Source: Saccharopolyspora endophytica
Lineage (GTDB): Bacteria > Actinomycetota > Actinomycetes > Mycobacteriales > Pseudonocardiaceae
Assembly (NCBI RefSeq): GCF_018070075.1
Contig: NZ_JAGPXE010000014.1
Span: forward strand, 1 to 64,000
Length of the DNA stretch: 64,000 nt
Reading direction: 5' to 3'
Shown here: positions 1 to 8,832 of the stretch, in pieces
How positions within the stretch are numbered: the stretch's first letter is position 1
How the letters are laid out: each line of letters opens with the position of its first letter
Translations under genes and position numbers: made by a program
Notes under the pieces: model-generated
Database searches by the model: none
Told to the model about the DNA's origin: nothing
Seen by the model: only the letters and a program-made list of their open reading frames with translations

Positions 1-68
1 AGCTAAGCTCCCCAGCGCTGATGGTACTGCACTCGCTAGGGTGTGGGAGAGTAAGACACCGCCGACAC
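1..68 (+). rRNA. rrf: 5S ribosomal RNA, 3' end (partial)
   Basis: The first bases match the 3' half of actinobacterial 5S rRNA: the segment ATGGTACTGCACTCG followed by GTGTGGGAGAGTAAGACACC and GCCG is the usual helix IV/V region and 3' strand. The 5' part lies outside the window. An intrinsic terminator follows 11 bases later, as expected for the end of an rRNA operon. The exact 3' end is uncertain by a few bases. Confidence 0.9.
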
Positions 69-79
69 AATCCTTATGA

Positions 80-123
80 GCGGGGCCGGTTGATCCGAGC
101 AGGATCAACCGGCCCCGCTTTTT
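80..123 (+). terminator. Rho-independent terminator of the rRNA operon
   Basis: A perfect 16-bp stem (80-95 with 103-118) closes a 7-nt loop and is followed by TTTTT at 119-123. It lies directly after the 5S rRNA. Nothing gene-like is seen between it and the start at 340. Confidence 0.93.
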
Positions 124-339
124 CGTCGTGGTCTCCGGCCGTGGTCCCGGCCGGTCGCAGCGTGTTGACGAGCTGTACGATTTGTAGAAGGCGGTTCGGT
201 CGTGGCTGTTCAGTCCCGCTCGGGGCTTGGATGACAGCACGGGCGCAGGTGGTCGATCAAGACCCCGCGATGACGGGCGCGCTAAGCCAGGGCTACTACC
301 TTGGTAAGATTTTTTGGCTTTTCTTCTTCAGGAGGTTCG

Positions 340-2382
340 GTGTCCGGTTCCGACGACAAGCGCGGCGGTCCCCGCCGCGGGGCCGGTGCCGGCCGCAGCG
401 GCCAGGGCGGCCGCGGCAACTACGACCGCAAGCCAGGCGGCAACTCGCAGGGCCGCGGTTCGTACGGTGGCCCGCGCCGCGACAACGATGGTGGTCAGCG
501 TCGCTTCAACGACCGGGACAACCGGGGCGGCGAGCGCGGCGGCTACCGCAGCGACCGCAACCGGGATGACCGGGGTGGTTTCCGCAACGACCGCAACGAT
601 CGCGGTGGTAACCGGGGTGACCGGGACAACCGGGGTCCGCGTGATGACCGCGGCGGATTCCGCAACAACCGCGACCGGTTCAACGACAACGACCGCCGGG
701 GCCCGCGCGACGACCGCAACCGGGACGACCGCGGTGGCGCCCGCCGTGACGATCGTCCGCGTCGTGACGACTTCCGGCGCGACGATCGCCGTGATGATCG
801 TCGGGACAACCGTGGTGGCGGTTTCAACCGGGATGACCGTGGCCGGGACAACCGGGCCGGCGACCGCGGTGGGTACCGCAACGACCGCAACCGCGATGAC
901 CGCGGTGGCGTCAAGCGTGACGATCGCCCGCGTCGTGATGACCGGGACAACCGCGGAAGCTTCAACCGCGACGACCGCCCCCGCCGTGATGACCGGGGTG
1001 GCCGCGATGGTTTCCGGCGTGACGACCGTCGTGATGATCGTCGGGACAACCGTGGTGGCGGTTTCAACCGGGATGACCGTGGCCGGGACAACCGGGCCGG
1101 CGACCGCGGTGGGTACCGCAACGACCGCAACCGCGATGACCGTCCGCGTCGGGACGACCGGGGCGGTTTCAAGCGGGACGACCGTCCTCGTCGTGATGAC
1201 CGGGACAACCGCGGGAGCTTCAACCGCGACGATCGCCCCCGTCGTGACGACCGGAATCGGGATGACCGTCCGCGTCGGGACGACCGCGACAACCGCGGCG
1301 GCTTCAAGCGCGATGACCGCCCGCGCCGCGATGACCGCGGTGGCCGGCGCGACGACTTCAAGAAGAAGGACGGCTTCCGCAAGGACGACGGCGGCTTCAA
1401 GCGCGACGGAGACCGCAGGCCGGAGCGCAAGGACGACGACGCGCCGAAGCCCGTCGAGCCGGAGCTCCCCGAGAGCGGTGTCGACCCGTCGGAGCTGGAC
1501 CCGGAGGTCCGCCGCGAGCTGCTGTCGCTGCCGAAGGGCGCTGCCGACAAGGTCGCGCAGCACCTGGTCGCAGCCGGTCAGCTGATCGACGAGGACCCCG
1601 AGCGCGCTCTGGCGCACGCCCGCTTCGCGCGGCAGAAGGCGTCGCGAACCCCGTCGGTGCGCGAGGCCAACGGTCTCACCGCCTACCTGACGGGCGAGTG
1701 GAACGAGGCGCTGTCCGAGCTGCGCGCTGCGCGGCGGATGGGCGGCGGCCCGGGCCACCTGGCGATCATGGCCGACTGCGAGCGGGCGATGGGACGTCCG
1801 GAGCGGGCGATCGAGCTGGTGCGCAGCGAGGAGGCGTTGCAGCTCGACAAGGAGGACGAGATCGAGCTGCGGATCGTCGCGGCCGGCGCGCGGCGCGACC
1901 TCGACGAGATCGAGGCGTCCGTGGTCAGCCTGCAGATCCCGGAGCTGGACCCGAAGATCCAGGAGCCGTGGAGCGCCCGGCTGTTCTACGCCTACGCCGA
2001 CAACCTCCTGGCCGCCGGTCGTGAGCGGGACGCCTTCACCTGGTTCGTCCACGCGGCGCACGCCGACGACGAGGAGGAGACCGACGCTCCCGAGCGCCTC
2101 GAGGAGCTCGCGGTGCAGCTCGGTGGCCCGGAGGTCGTCGAGGAGCTGGTCAACGAGGCCGAGGCCGCAGCGGGGATCGACGACGACGATGACCTCGATG
2201 AGGACGACGCCGACGGAGACGACCTCGACGGCGACGCCGACGACCTCGACGAGGACGAGGACGAGGACGACGCCGAGGAAGGCGACCTCGATGAGGACGT
2301 CGACGAGGCGGACGACGCGAAGGCCGACGAGGACGGCGGCAGCGCCGAGCCCGCGGCCGAAGGAGGATCGCGGACGCGGTGA
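340..2382 (+). CDS. Arg/Asp/Gly-rich low-complexity protein with TPR-like domain (Rv1691-like)
   Basis: The product is 680 aa. I chose GTG 340 because AGGAGG at 330-335 lies just upstream; an in-frame TTG at 301 has no such site. Residues about 1-370 are a low-complexity region of DRG, DDRPRRDD and RDNRGGF units, rich in Arg, Asp, Gly and Asn and resembling an RGG-type disordered RNA-binding tract. Residues about 380-600 form a helical TPR-like domain resembling mycobacterial Rv1691. The last 70 residues are almost all Asp and Glu. It is the first gene of the conserved block and overlaps the next gene by 4 nt. The function is unknown; RNA or ribosome association is only an inference from composition. 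Confidence 0.85.
   Translation: MSGSDDKRGGPRRGAGAGRSGQGGRGNYDRKPGGNSQGRGSYGGPRRDNDGGQRRFNDRDNRGGERGGYRSDRNRDDRGGFRNDRNDRGGNRGDRDNRGPRDDRGGFRNNRDRFNDNDRRGPRDDRNRDDRGGARRDDRPRRDDFRRDDRRDDRRDNRGGGFNRDDRGRDNRAGDRGGYRNDRNRDDRGGVKRDDRPRRDDRDNRGSFNRDDRPRRDDRGGRDGFRRDDRRDDRRDNRGGGFNRDDRGRDNRAGDRGGYRNDRNRDDRPRRDDRGGFKRDDRPRRDDRDNRGSFNRDDRPRRDDRNRDDRPRRDDRDNRGGFKRDDRPRRDDRGGRRDDFKKKDGFRKDDGGFKRDGDRRPERKDDDAPKPVEPELPESGVDPSELDPEVRRELLSLPKGAADKVAQHLVAAGQLIDEDPERALAHARFARQKASRTPSVREANGLTAYLTGEWNEALSELRAARRMGGGPGHLAIMADCERAMGRPERAIELVRSEEALQLDKEDEIELRIVAAGARRDLDEIEASVVSLQIPELDPKIQEPWSARLFYAYADNLLAAGRERDAFTWFVHAAHADDEEETDAPERLEELAVQLGGPEVVEELVNEAEAAAGIDDDDDLDEDDADGDDLDGDADDLDEDEDEDDAEEGDLDEDVDEADDAKADEDGGSAEPAAEGGSRTR
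790..1142. repeat. Duplicated 113-bp segment inside the low-complexity gene
   Basis: Bases 790-902 and 1030-1142 are identical over 113 bp, a shift of exactly 240 bp (80 codons), so the reading frame is kept. Exact identity at the DNA level, not only in protein, points to a recent in-frame duplication or gene conversion within the RDD/RGG region. Confidence 0.9.
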
Positions 2383-3377
2383 GCGGCATGCTGCTCGACG
2401 ATCACGACGTCGTGCTGTTCGACCTGGACGGCACGGTGTACCGGGGCGGGGAACTGGTTCCCGGCGCGCTGGAAGCGATCCAGCAGGTGCACGCCCGCGG
2501 CGTGCCGGTCCGCTACGTCACCAACAACGCTTCCAAGCCCGATCAGGCGGTCGTCGACCACCTGGTCGGGCTCGGGCTGAAGGCCGAGCGCAGCGAGGTG
2601 AGCACCAGCGCCCAGGCGGGTGCGGCGGTGCTCGCCGAGAAGCTGCCCGCCGGTTCCCGGGTGCTGGTCGTCGGTTCCGCGGCGCTGGAGTCCGAAGTGG
2701 ACCGGCTCGGCCTGGTGCCGGTCAGCGAGTTCGCCGACGAGCCGGTCGCGGTGGTGCAGGGCCTGTCCACGGAACTGGGCTACCGCGACTTCGCCGAGGC
2801 GTGCCTGGCGATCCGCGACGGTGCGCTGTGGGTGGCGTGCAACGCCGACCGCACGCTGCCCACCGAACGCGGGCTGATGCCCGGCAACGGCGCCCTGGTC
2901 GAGCTGCTGCGCGCGGCCACCGACCAGGACCCGCTGGTCGCGGGCAAACCGGAGCGCCCGCTGCTCGACCGCGCGGTCTCCTCGGCCGGAGCCGACCGGC
3001 CGCTGATGGTCGGGGACCGGCTGGACACCGACATCGCCGGCGCGGTGAAGGCCGGCATGCCCTCGCTGATGGTGCTCACCGGCGTCAACACGCCTCGCCA
3101 CCTGCTGGAGGCGGCTCCCGGTGAGCGGCCGAGCAGCGTCGCCGCCGATCTGCGCGGCCTGTTCTCGTCCCAGTCCGAGGTCGCCATCGCCGCGCAGCCG
3201 GCGTGGTCGGTGACGGTCGGCGACCGGCTCGAACTGGCCTCGCGAGGCGAGGGCGACGAGCTCGGTGCGCTGCGCGCGCTGTGCGCGGCGTGGTGGTCGG
3301 CGGGTTCCGGCCCGGTGCAGGTCGAGGGCAGCGACGACGCGGCCCGTGCGGCGCTGCGAGCGCTGGACATCGACTGA
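2379..3377 (+). CDS. HAD-IIA family phosphatase (Rv1692-like, glycerol 3-phosphate phosphatase)
   Basis: The product is 332 aa. It has the HAD motif DLDGTVYRG near residue 14, a TNNAS motif II, and a C-terminal GDRLDTDI motif, in the order typical of class IIA (NagD-like) phosphatases. The M. tuberculosis gene in this position, Rv1692, is described as a glycerol 3-phosphate phosphatase that recycles phospholipid head groups. The same role is likely here by synteny. GTG 2379 overlaps the upstream TGA and has AGGAGG at 2361-2366. About 60 extra C-terminal residues follow the catalytic core. Confidence 0.88.
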   Translation: MSGMLLDDHDVVLFDLDGTVYRGGELVPGALEAIQQVHARGVPVRYVTNNASKPDQAVVDHLVGLGLKAERSEVSTSAQAGAAVLAEKLPAGSRVLVVGSAALESEVDRLGLVPVSEFADEPVAVVQGLSTELGYRDFAEACLAIRDGALWVACNADRTLPTERGLMPGNGALVELLRAATDQDPLVAGKPERPLLDRAVSSAGADRPLMVGDRLDTDIAGAVKAGMPSLMVLTGVNTPRHLLEAAPGERPSSVAADLRGLFSSQSEVAIAAQPAWSVTVGDRLELASRGEGDELGALRALCAAWWSAGSGPVQVEGSDDAARAALRALDID

Positions 3378-3468
3378 CCTGACGGGAGCGGCGCCGATCT
3401 GTCGGCTAGCGTGAAGGTGGTGTCGCGCAACGCTCGCGCCCACCGGTGATCGAGGGGAGTACCCGCCC

Positions 3469-3699
3469 ATGACCTCTCCGTGGCAGCAGCAGGCGCCCAA
3501 CCCGGCGATGCTGGCGCGTCAGGCCGACGACGGGCAGTCGGCGATCGACGCGATCTCCGCGGCGATGACCGAGCTCGACGAGGTGCGCGACCAGCCGGTC
3601 GCCGAGCACGTGCAGCGCTTCGAGAACGTGCACAGCTCGTTGACCGAGGCGTTGTCGAAGGCCGACCACCTGCAGTCCCAGAACACCCCTCGGAGTTGA
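3469..3699 (+). CDS. Conserved small hypothetical protein (Rv1693-like)
   Basis: The product is 76 aa, hydrophilic and probably helical, with no signal peptide or membrane segment. ATG 3469 follows a GAGGGGAG site. It ends 4 nt before tlyA, so the two are surely cotranscribed. A short protein occupies this spot in mycobacteria too (Rv1693), which argues that it is real. The middle part (residues 13-68, heptad-like) could form a coiled coil. No function is known to me. Confidence 0.8.
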   Translation: MTSPWQQQAPNPAMLARQADDGQSAIDAISAAMTELDEVRDQPVAEHVQRFENVHSSLTEALSKADHLQSQNTPRS

Positions 3700-3703
3700 C
3701 GAA

Positions 3704-4558
3704 GTGCCTCGCAAGGCGCGCCTGGACGCCGAACTGGTTCGGCGCGGGCTGGCCCGATCCCGGGAACACGCTGGAGAACTGGTCGCCGCAGGCCGGGTGA
3801 GCGTGCGCGGCATGATCGCGCGCAAGGCCGCCACCGCCGTGGAGATCGACGCACCGGTGCTGGTCACCGACGACGTCGACGACCCGGGCTGGGCTTCGCG
3901 CGGTGCCCACAAGCTGGTCGGCGCGCTGGAGGCGTTCGAGCCCGGCGGGCTGTCGGTGGCGGGCAAGCGCTGCCTGGACGCGGGTGCTTCCACCGGTGGG
4001 TTCACCGACGTGCTGCTGCGGCGCGAGGCCCGCGAGGTCGTCGCGGTCGACGTCGGCTACGGCCAGCTGGTGTGGAAGTTGCAGACCGACGAGCGGGTGC
4101 ACATCCACGACCGCACCAACGTGCGGTCGCTGACGCCCGAGGACATCGGCGGTCAGGTGGACCTGGTGGTCGCCGACCTGTCGTTCATCTCGCTGAAGCT
4201 CGTGCTGCCGGCGCTGGTCGCCTGCGCCACCGAGACGGCTGATCTCGCCCTGATGGTCAAACCGCAGTTCGAAGTGGGCAAACAACGGCTAGGCTCGGGT
4301 GGCGTGGTGCGCGATCCGCAGCTGCGCGCCGAAGCGGTGCTGGAAGTGGTCGACTTCGCCGCCGAGCACGGATTGGGCCTGCGCGACGTCGTCGCCAGCC
4401 CGCTTCCGGGCCCGTCCGGGAACGTCGAGTTCTTCGTCTGGCTGCGGCCGGGCGCCGAAGCGGACCACGACCGCGCCAGCAGCATGGTGGCGGACGCGGT
4501 CGAGCGCGGACCGCAGACTTCGACCAGGAATTCATCCCGGCAAGGGAGTGGGAGTTGA
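3704..4558 (+). CDS. tlyA: TlyA, 2'-O-ribose rRNA methyltransferase
   Basis: The product is 284 aa. An N-terminal S4 RNA-binding domain (residues about 4-65) precedes an FtsJ-like SAM methyltransferase with the motif DAGASTGGFTDVLL. A Lys in SRGAHKL and the MVKPQFEVG segment match the family's catalytic lysines. TlyA methylates 16S and 23S rRNA at the sites that make ribosomes sensitive to capreomycin and viomycin. GTG 3704 is 4 nt after the preceding stop. The end overlaps nadK. Confidence 0.95.
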   Translation: MPRKARLDAELVRRGLARSREHAGELVAAGRVSVRGMIARKAATAVEIDAPVLVTDDVDDPGWASRGAHKLVGALEAFEPGGLSVAGKRCLDAGASTGGFTDVLLRREAREVVAVDVGYGQLVWKLQTDERVHIHDRTNVRSLTPEDIGGQVDLVVADLSFISLKLVLPALVACATETADLALMVKPQFEVGKQRLGSGGVVRDPQLRAEAVLEVVDFAAEHGLGLRDVVASPLPGPSGNVEFFVWLRPGAEADHDRASSMVADAVERGPQTSTRNSSRQGSGS

Positions 4559-5442
4559 CCCGACGGGTGCTGCTGGTGGTCCACACCGGCAGGGAGCAGA
4601 ACCTGCGCACAGCGGAGAAGGTCGCCGGTCGTCTGCTCGACGCGGGGATCGAGGTCCGGGCGCTCGCCGGCGAAGCCGATGAGCTGCGGGATTCCGCGTG
4701 CGAGGTCGCGAGACCGGACGAGAACCCCGCCGTCGGCACCGAGCTCGTGCTCGTGCTCGGCGGTGACGGCACGCTGCTGCGCGCCGCCGAACTCGCCAGA
4801 CCCGCCGGGGTGCCGCTGTTCGGGGTCAACCTGGGCAGGGTCGGGTTCCTGGCCGGTGCCGATTCCGACGCCCTCGACGAGGCGATCGCCGCCGTCGTCG
4901 AATCCCGCTACCACGTCGAGGAGCGGATGACCCTGGAGGTCACCGCGACGCTCAACGGTGACCAGGTCGCCGCCACCTGGGCGCTCAACGAGGCCAGCGT
5001 GGAGAAGAGCAGCCGGGAGCGGATCCTGGACGTGGTCGTCGAGGTCGACGGCCACCCGGTGTCGGCGTTCGGCTGCGACGGCGTGCTGTGCTCGACCCCG
5101 ACCGGTTCCACGGCCTACGCGTTCTCCGCGGGCGGACCGGTGGTGTGGCCGGACGTCCAGGCGCTGCTGGTCGTGCCGAGCAACGCGCACGCGCTGTTCG
5201 CGGGACCGCTGGTGGTGTCGCGGGATTCCCTGGTGGCGATGGAGATCGACCAGCACGGGCACCACGCGGTGCTGTGCTGCGACGGTCAGCGGCAGTTCGA
5301 CCTGCCGCCGGGTGCGCGCGTGGAGGTCGTCGGCGGTTCCACGCCGATCCGCCTGGTGCGCCTGCACGACACGTCGTTCACCGATCGGCTGGTCCGGAAG
5401 TTCGAGCTTCCCGTCCAGGGATGGCGCGGACCTGCCAAGTAG
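4555..5442 (+). CDS. nadK: NAD kinase
   Basis: The product is 295 aa, the usual length. It contains the nucleotide-binding GGDGT motif at residues 69-73 and the second signature DGVLCSTPTGSTAY. It phosphorylates NAD to NADP using ATP or polyphosphate. The start appears to be TTG 4555, overlapping the tlyA stop, with a GGGAGTGGGAG purine-rich site immediately upstream; no ATG or GTG in frame fits better. Known elsewhere as ppnK. Confidence 0.95.
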   Translation: MTRRVLLVVHTGREQNLRTAEKVAGRLLDAGIEVRALAGEADELRDSACEVARPDENPAVGTELVLVLGGDGTLLRAAELARPAGVPLFGVNLGRVGFLAGADSDALDEAIAAVVESRYHVEERMTLEVTATLNGDQVAATWALNEASVEKSSRERILDVVVEVDGHPVSAFGCDGVLCSTPTGSTAYAFSAGGPVVWPDVQALLVVPSNAHALFAGPLVVSRDSLVAMEIDQHGHHAVLCCDGQRQFDLPPGARVEVVGGSTPIRLVRLHDTSFTDRLVRKFELPVQGWRGPAK

Positions 5443-5543
5443 CGACCGCCCGCCGAACAGATCGAACACAGTGTCTAACGATTTCGGTGGCGATCACCGC
5501 AGTGGGGCGTTCTCCGGGGCTCAGTGCCGATAGGGTGCTGAGT

Positions 5544-7340
5544 GTGTTGGCGGAGATGCGTATCCAGGGACTGGGCGTCATCGACGACGCCACGCTCGCA
5601 CTGCACGCCGGCCTGACCGTGGTCACGGGTGAGACGGGCGCGGGCAAGACGATGGTGGTCACGGGACTCCATCTGCTCAGCGGCGGCAGGGCCGACGCCT
5701 CGCGGGTCCGGTCCGGTGCGCAGCGTGCCGTCGTGGAGGGCCGTTTCGCGACCACCCCGGACTCACCGGCGGCGAAGGTCGCCGGCGACGCCGGTGCCGA
5801 ACCCGACGACGACGGAAGCCTGATCGCGCTGCGCACGGTGACCTCCGACGGGCGTTCGCGGGCGCACCTGGGCGGGCGTTCGGTGCCCAACGGCGTGCTC
5901 TCGGAGCTCTCCGAGCAGGTGCTCGCGGTGCACGGGCAGAACGACCAGCTGCGGCTGCTGCGCCCCGGCGAGCAGCGCGCGGTGCTCGACCGCTTCGCCG
6001 GTGAACCGGTGCTGCACGTCCTGGCCGACTACCAGCGGGTCCGCACCGAGTGGGCCGAGGTGGTGGGCGAGCTCACCGAGCGCACCGAGCGGTCCCGCGA
6101 GCTGTCCCGCGAAGCCGACCTGCTGCGCCACGGGCTGGCCGAGATCGAAGCCGTCAACCCCGAAGCGGGCGAGGACGTTTCGCTGGTCGACGAGGCGCGG
6201 CGACTCGCCGACGTGGACCAGCTGCGGGAGATCGCCGCGGGCGCGCAGCACGCGCTGTCCGGTTCCGCTGACGCCGACCCGGAGGCTCCGGGCGCGATCG
6301 GGCTGATCGGGGAGGCCGCCCGGCGGCTGTCCTCCTCGGAGGACCCGGCGCTGCGGGAACTCGAACCGCGCGTGGCCGAGGCCGTCGCGGTGCTCTCCGA
6401 CGTGGGCGGCGAACTGGGCGCCTACCTGGACAAGCTCGACGCCGACCCGGCCCGCCTGGAGCAGGTGCTGGCCCGCCAGGCCGAGCTCAAGCAGCTCACC
6501 AAGAAGTACGCCGCGGACGTCGACGGAGTGCTGGCCTGGGCGGAGGACGCCCGCTCCCGGCTGTCCGGGATGGACACCTCCGAAGAGGCGCTGGCCGCGC
6601 TGGCGGCCCGCCGCGACGAGCTCGCGGTGGAACTCGCCGAGCACGCCAAGGTGCTCAGCGCCGCCCGCGCCGAAGCGGCCGTGCGCCTGGCCGACGCGGT
6701 CTCCGAGGAGCTGTCCGGACTGGCGATGGCGCAGGCCAAGTTGCAGGTCCTGGTGCACGCCAAGGAAGCCGAGGACGGCGACCCGAACGGGATCCCGGTC
6801 GACGACCGCAGGCTGCACGCCGGGCCGGAAGGCGTCGACGAGGTCGAGCTCCAGCTCATCGCGCACTCCGGTGCGCCCGCGCTGCCGATCCACAAGGGCG
6901 CCTCGGGCGGTGAGCTCTCCCGCGTCATGCTGGCGCTGGAGGTCGTGCTCGCCGACGCGGACACCGTGCCCACGCTCGTCTTCGACGAGGTCGACGCCGG
7001 CGTCGGCGGCCGTGCGGCGGTGGAGATCGGGCGTCGGCTGGCCCGGCTCGCGCGCACCCACCAGGTCATCGTGGTCACCCACCTCCCGCAGGTCGCGGCG
7101 TTCGCCGACCGGCACCTGGTGGTCGACAAAGGCCAGGTCGACGGCGGTCTCACCAAGAGCGACGTGCGGCTGGTCGCCGACGAGCGCCGGGTGGTGGAGC
7201 TCGCGCGCATGCTCGCGGGCATGGAGTCGACCGAGACCGGGCGCGCGCACGCCGAGGAGCTGCTCGAGACCGCGAACACGTACAAGCTCACCCAAGAGAA
7301 GTTCGGCCGAAAGGCCAAGACCGCCAAGAAGAAGTCCTAG
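5544..7340 (+). CDS. recN: DNA repair protein RecN
   Basis: The product is 598 aa. It is an SMC-like ATPase of recombinational repair. Walker A GETGAGKT lies at residues 29-36, the long middle is coiled coil, and the C-terminal lobe holds the ABC signature SGGELSR and Walker B VFDEVDAGVGG. An open frame extends further upstream, but family members begin a few residues before MRIQGLGVID, so GTG 5544 is chosen; ATG 5556 is an alternative. The gap from nadK is about 100 bp, so a separate promoter is possible. Confidence 0.95.
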   Translation: MLAEMRIQGLGVIDDATLALHAGLTVVTGETGAGKTMVVTGLHLLSGGRADASRVRSGAQRAVVEGRFATTPDSPAAKVAGDAGAEPDDDGSLIALRTVTSDGRSRAHLGGRSVPNGVLSELSEQVLAVHGQNDQLRLLRPGEQRAVLDRFAGEPVLHVLADYQRVRTEWAEVVGELTERTERSRELSREADLLRHGLAEIEAVNPEAGEDVSLVDEARRLADVDQLREIAAGAQHALSGSADADPEAPGAIGLIGEAARRLSSSEDPALRELEPRVAEAVAVLSDVGGELGAYLDKLDADPARLEQVLARQAELKQLTKKYAADVDGVLAWAEDARSRLSGMDTSEEALAALAARRDELAVELAEHAKVLSAARAEAAVRLADAVSEELSGLAMAQAKLQVLVHAKEAEDGDPNGIPVDDRRLHAGPEGVDEVELQLIAHSGAPALPIHKGASGGELSRVMLALEVVLADADTVPTLVFDEVDAGVGGRAAVEIGRRLARLARTHQVIVVTHLPQVAAFADRHLVVDKGQVDGGLTKSDVRLVADERRVVELARMLAGMESTETGRAHAEELLETANTYKLTQEKFGRKAKTAKKKS

Positions 7341-7356
7341 GGCTCTGTGGTCCTCG

Positions 7357-7534
7357 TGCTCAGCGGTGCGGGTAGCGGAACCTCAGACGCCTTCCGGCTC
7401 CGGGATCCGAGACTGATGTACGCCAAATACACGGCGCTACGGCTGTCCTCGCCAGAAGACGTCTGAGAACCCGCGGCGGTGCCGGTTGCTCGGGTGGGGC
7501 ACGGAGAAAGCGCCTTCGGCGCTTGCCTGACGGG
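7357..7534. repeat. Dispersed intergenic repeat, copy A
   Basis: It starts 17 nt after the recN stop. Landmarks shared with copies at 32890 and 63221 are TGCTCAGCGGTGCGGGTAGC, then GGAACCTCAGACGCCTTC, then GAACCCGCGGCGG, TTGCTCGGGTGGGGCA, and GGAGAAAGCGCC ending in GCCTGACGGG. CTCAGACG (7382-7389) is matched by CGTCTGAG (7460-7467), so the ends of the inner part can pair. The remaining 7535-7647 before steA shows nothing further that I can name. Confidence 0.7.
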
Positions 7535-7647
7535 TGGGCTGCTCCTGGATGACTGGGCTGGTTAGTCCATTGCGTGTTGCGGTATATGGCGCAGTGGTTT
7601 CGGCGTGGCGCGGCCACGATCGGTGATGGGTTTGTCACCATCGGCGT

Positions 7648-8832
7648 ATGAAAATCAGCGGACTGCTGACTCGACAGCAGGAGGACCTGCCCGGTCTCGC
7701 CGGGATCGCCAGGGTGGAACGCCGCTCCGGTGATCTGCCGCGCCGGGTCCGCGCCGGTGACATCGCGGTGATCGACCACGCCGACCTGGACCGCCGCAGC
7801 GCCGAGGCACTGGTCGCGGCCGGGGTGATCGGTGTGGTCAACGCCGCCCCGTCGATCTCCGGGCGCTACCCGAACCTCGGTCCCGAGGTGCTGCTCGCCG
7901 CCGGGATCGCGCTCGTCGACGGCATCGGCAGCGACATCCTCAACCAGGTCAAGGACGGCGCGAAGATCCGCCTGTTCGAGGGCGGTGTCTTCGCCGGGGA
8001 ACGCGAGCTGGGCCGCGGCGTCGAGCAGGACGCCAACTCCATCGCCGACCAGCTCATCGAGGCCAAGGCCGGGATGGCCACGCAGCTGGAAGCGTTCTCC
8101 GCCAACACCATCGAGTTCCTGCGCACCGAGCGCACGCTGATCCTCGACGGCATCGGCGTTCCCGAGCTGTCCGGCTCCATGGAGGGCCGGCAGGTGCTGG
8201 TGGTCGCGCCCGGGTACGGCCACGCCGACGACCTGCGCGCGCTCAAGCGCTACATCCGCGAGTACAAGCCGGTGCTGATCGGCGTCGAGGGCGGCGCCGA
8301 CTCCCTGCAGCGCGCCGGCTACAAGCCGAACGTCATCGTCGGCGCCCCGGACACCGTCAGCACCGACACGCTGCGCAGCGGTGCCGAACTGGTCATCCCC
8401 GCGCACCTCGACGGGCACGCGCCCGGTCTGGAGCGCATCCAGGACCTCGGCGTGGGCGCCATGACCTTCCCCGCCTCCGGCAACCCGGAGGACCTCGCGC
8501 TGCTGCTGGCGGACGCGCACCAGGCGAGCCTGGTGGTGACCGTCGGGTTCCAGGCCACGCTCAGCGAATTCCTCGACCGCGGCCGCTCGGGTTCGAACCC
8601 GTCGACGTTCCTGACCCGGCTGCGGCTGGGCAGCAAGGTCATCGACGGCCCGGCCGTCGCCGCTCTGCAGCGCAACCGCACGCCGATGTCGGCCGTGGTG
8701 CTGCTGGTGCTGGCGGTGCTGCTGGTGGTCGCCGTGGCGCTGCTGGTGTCCGGGCTCGGCGCCGCCGCCATGAGCCAGATGGCCGACACCGCCGGTGTCG
8801 TGTCGGCTTACTTCAAGGGGCTGTTCTCGTGA
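7648..8832 (+). CDS. steA: SteA-like cell-separation protein (Rv1697-like)
   Basis: The product is 394 aa. It is strongly similar to actinobacterial SteA: PSISGRYPNLGPEVL, KDGAKIRLFEGGVFAGE and HAPGLERIQDLGVGAMTFPA. The fold is related to thiamin pyrophosphokinase-like domains. One C-terminal transmembrane helix (about 347-372) anchors it in the membrane. In Corynebacterium, SteA and SteB act together in daughter-cell separation by controlling peptidoglycan hydrolysis. It overlaps steB by 4 nt, which supports a complex. Confidence 0.9.
   Translation: MKISGLLTRQQEDLPGLAGIARVERRSGDLPRRVRAGDIAVIDHADLDRRSAEALVAAGVIGVVNAAPSISGRYPNLGPEVLLAAGIALVDGIGSDILNQVKDGAKIRLFEGGVFAGERELGRGVEQDANSIADQLIEAKAGMATQLEAFSANTIEFLRTERTLILDGIGVPELSGSMEGRQVLVVAPGYGHADDLRALKRYIREYKPVLIGVEGGADSLQRAGYKPNVIVGAPDTVSTDTLRSGAELVIPAHLDGHAPGLERIQDLGVGAMTFPASGNPEDLALLLADAHQASLVVTVGFQATLSEFLDRGRSGSNPSTFLTRLRLGSKVIDGPAVAALQRNRTPMSAVVLLVLAVLLVVAVALLVSGLGAAAMSQMADTAGVVSAYFKGLFS

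Noticed and set aside
164-189. Promoter upstream of the first protein gene (TTGACG at 164)
   Set aside because: No -10 box at suitable spacing; TAGAAG is only 14 bp away.
790-1142. Possible CRISPR array
   Set aside because: Repeat units are in-frame codons of a conserved gene, spacers are not unique, and no cas genes are present.
328-2061. Long minus-strand open frames opposite the low-complexity gene
   Set aside because: They mirror the repeat tract in high-GC DNA, have no ribosome site and no domain, and the plus-strand gene is conserved by synteny.
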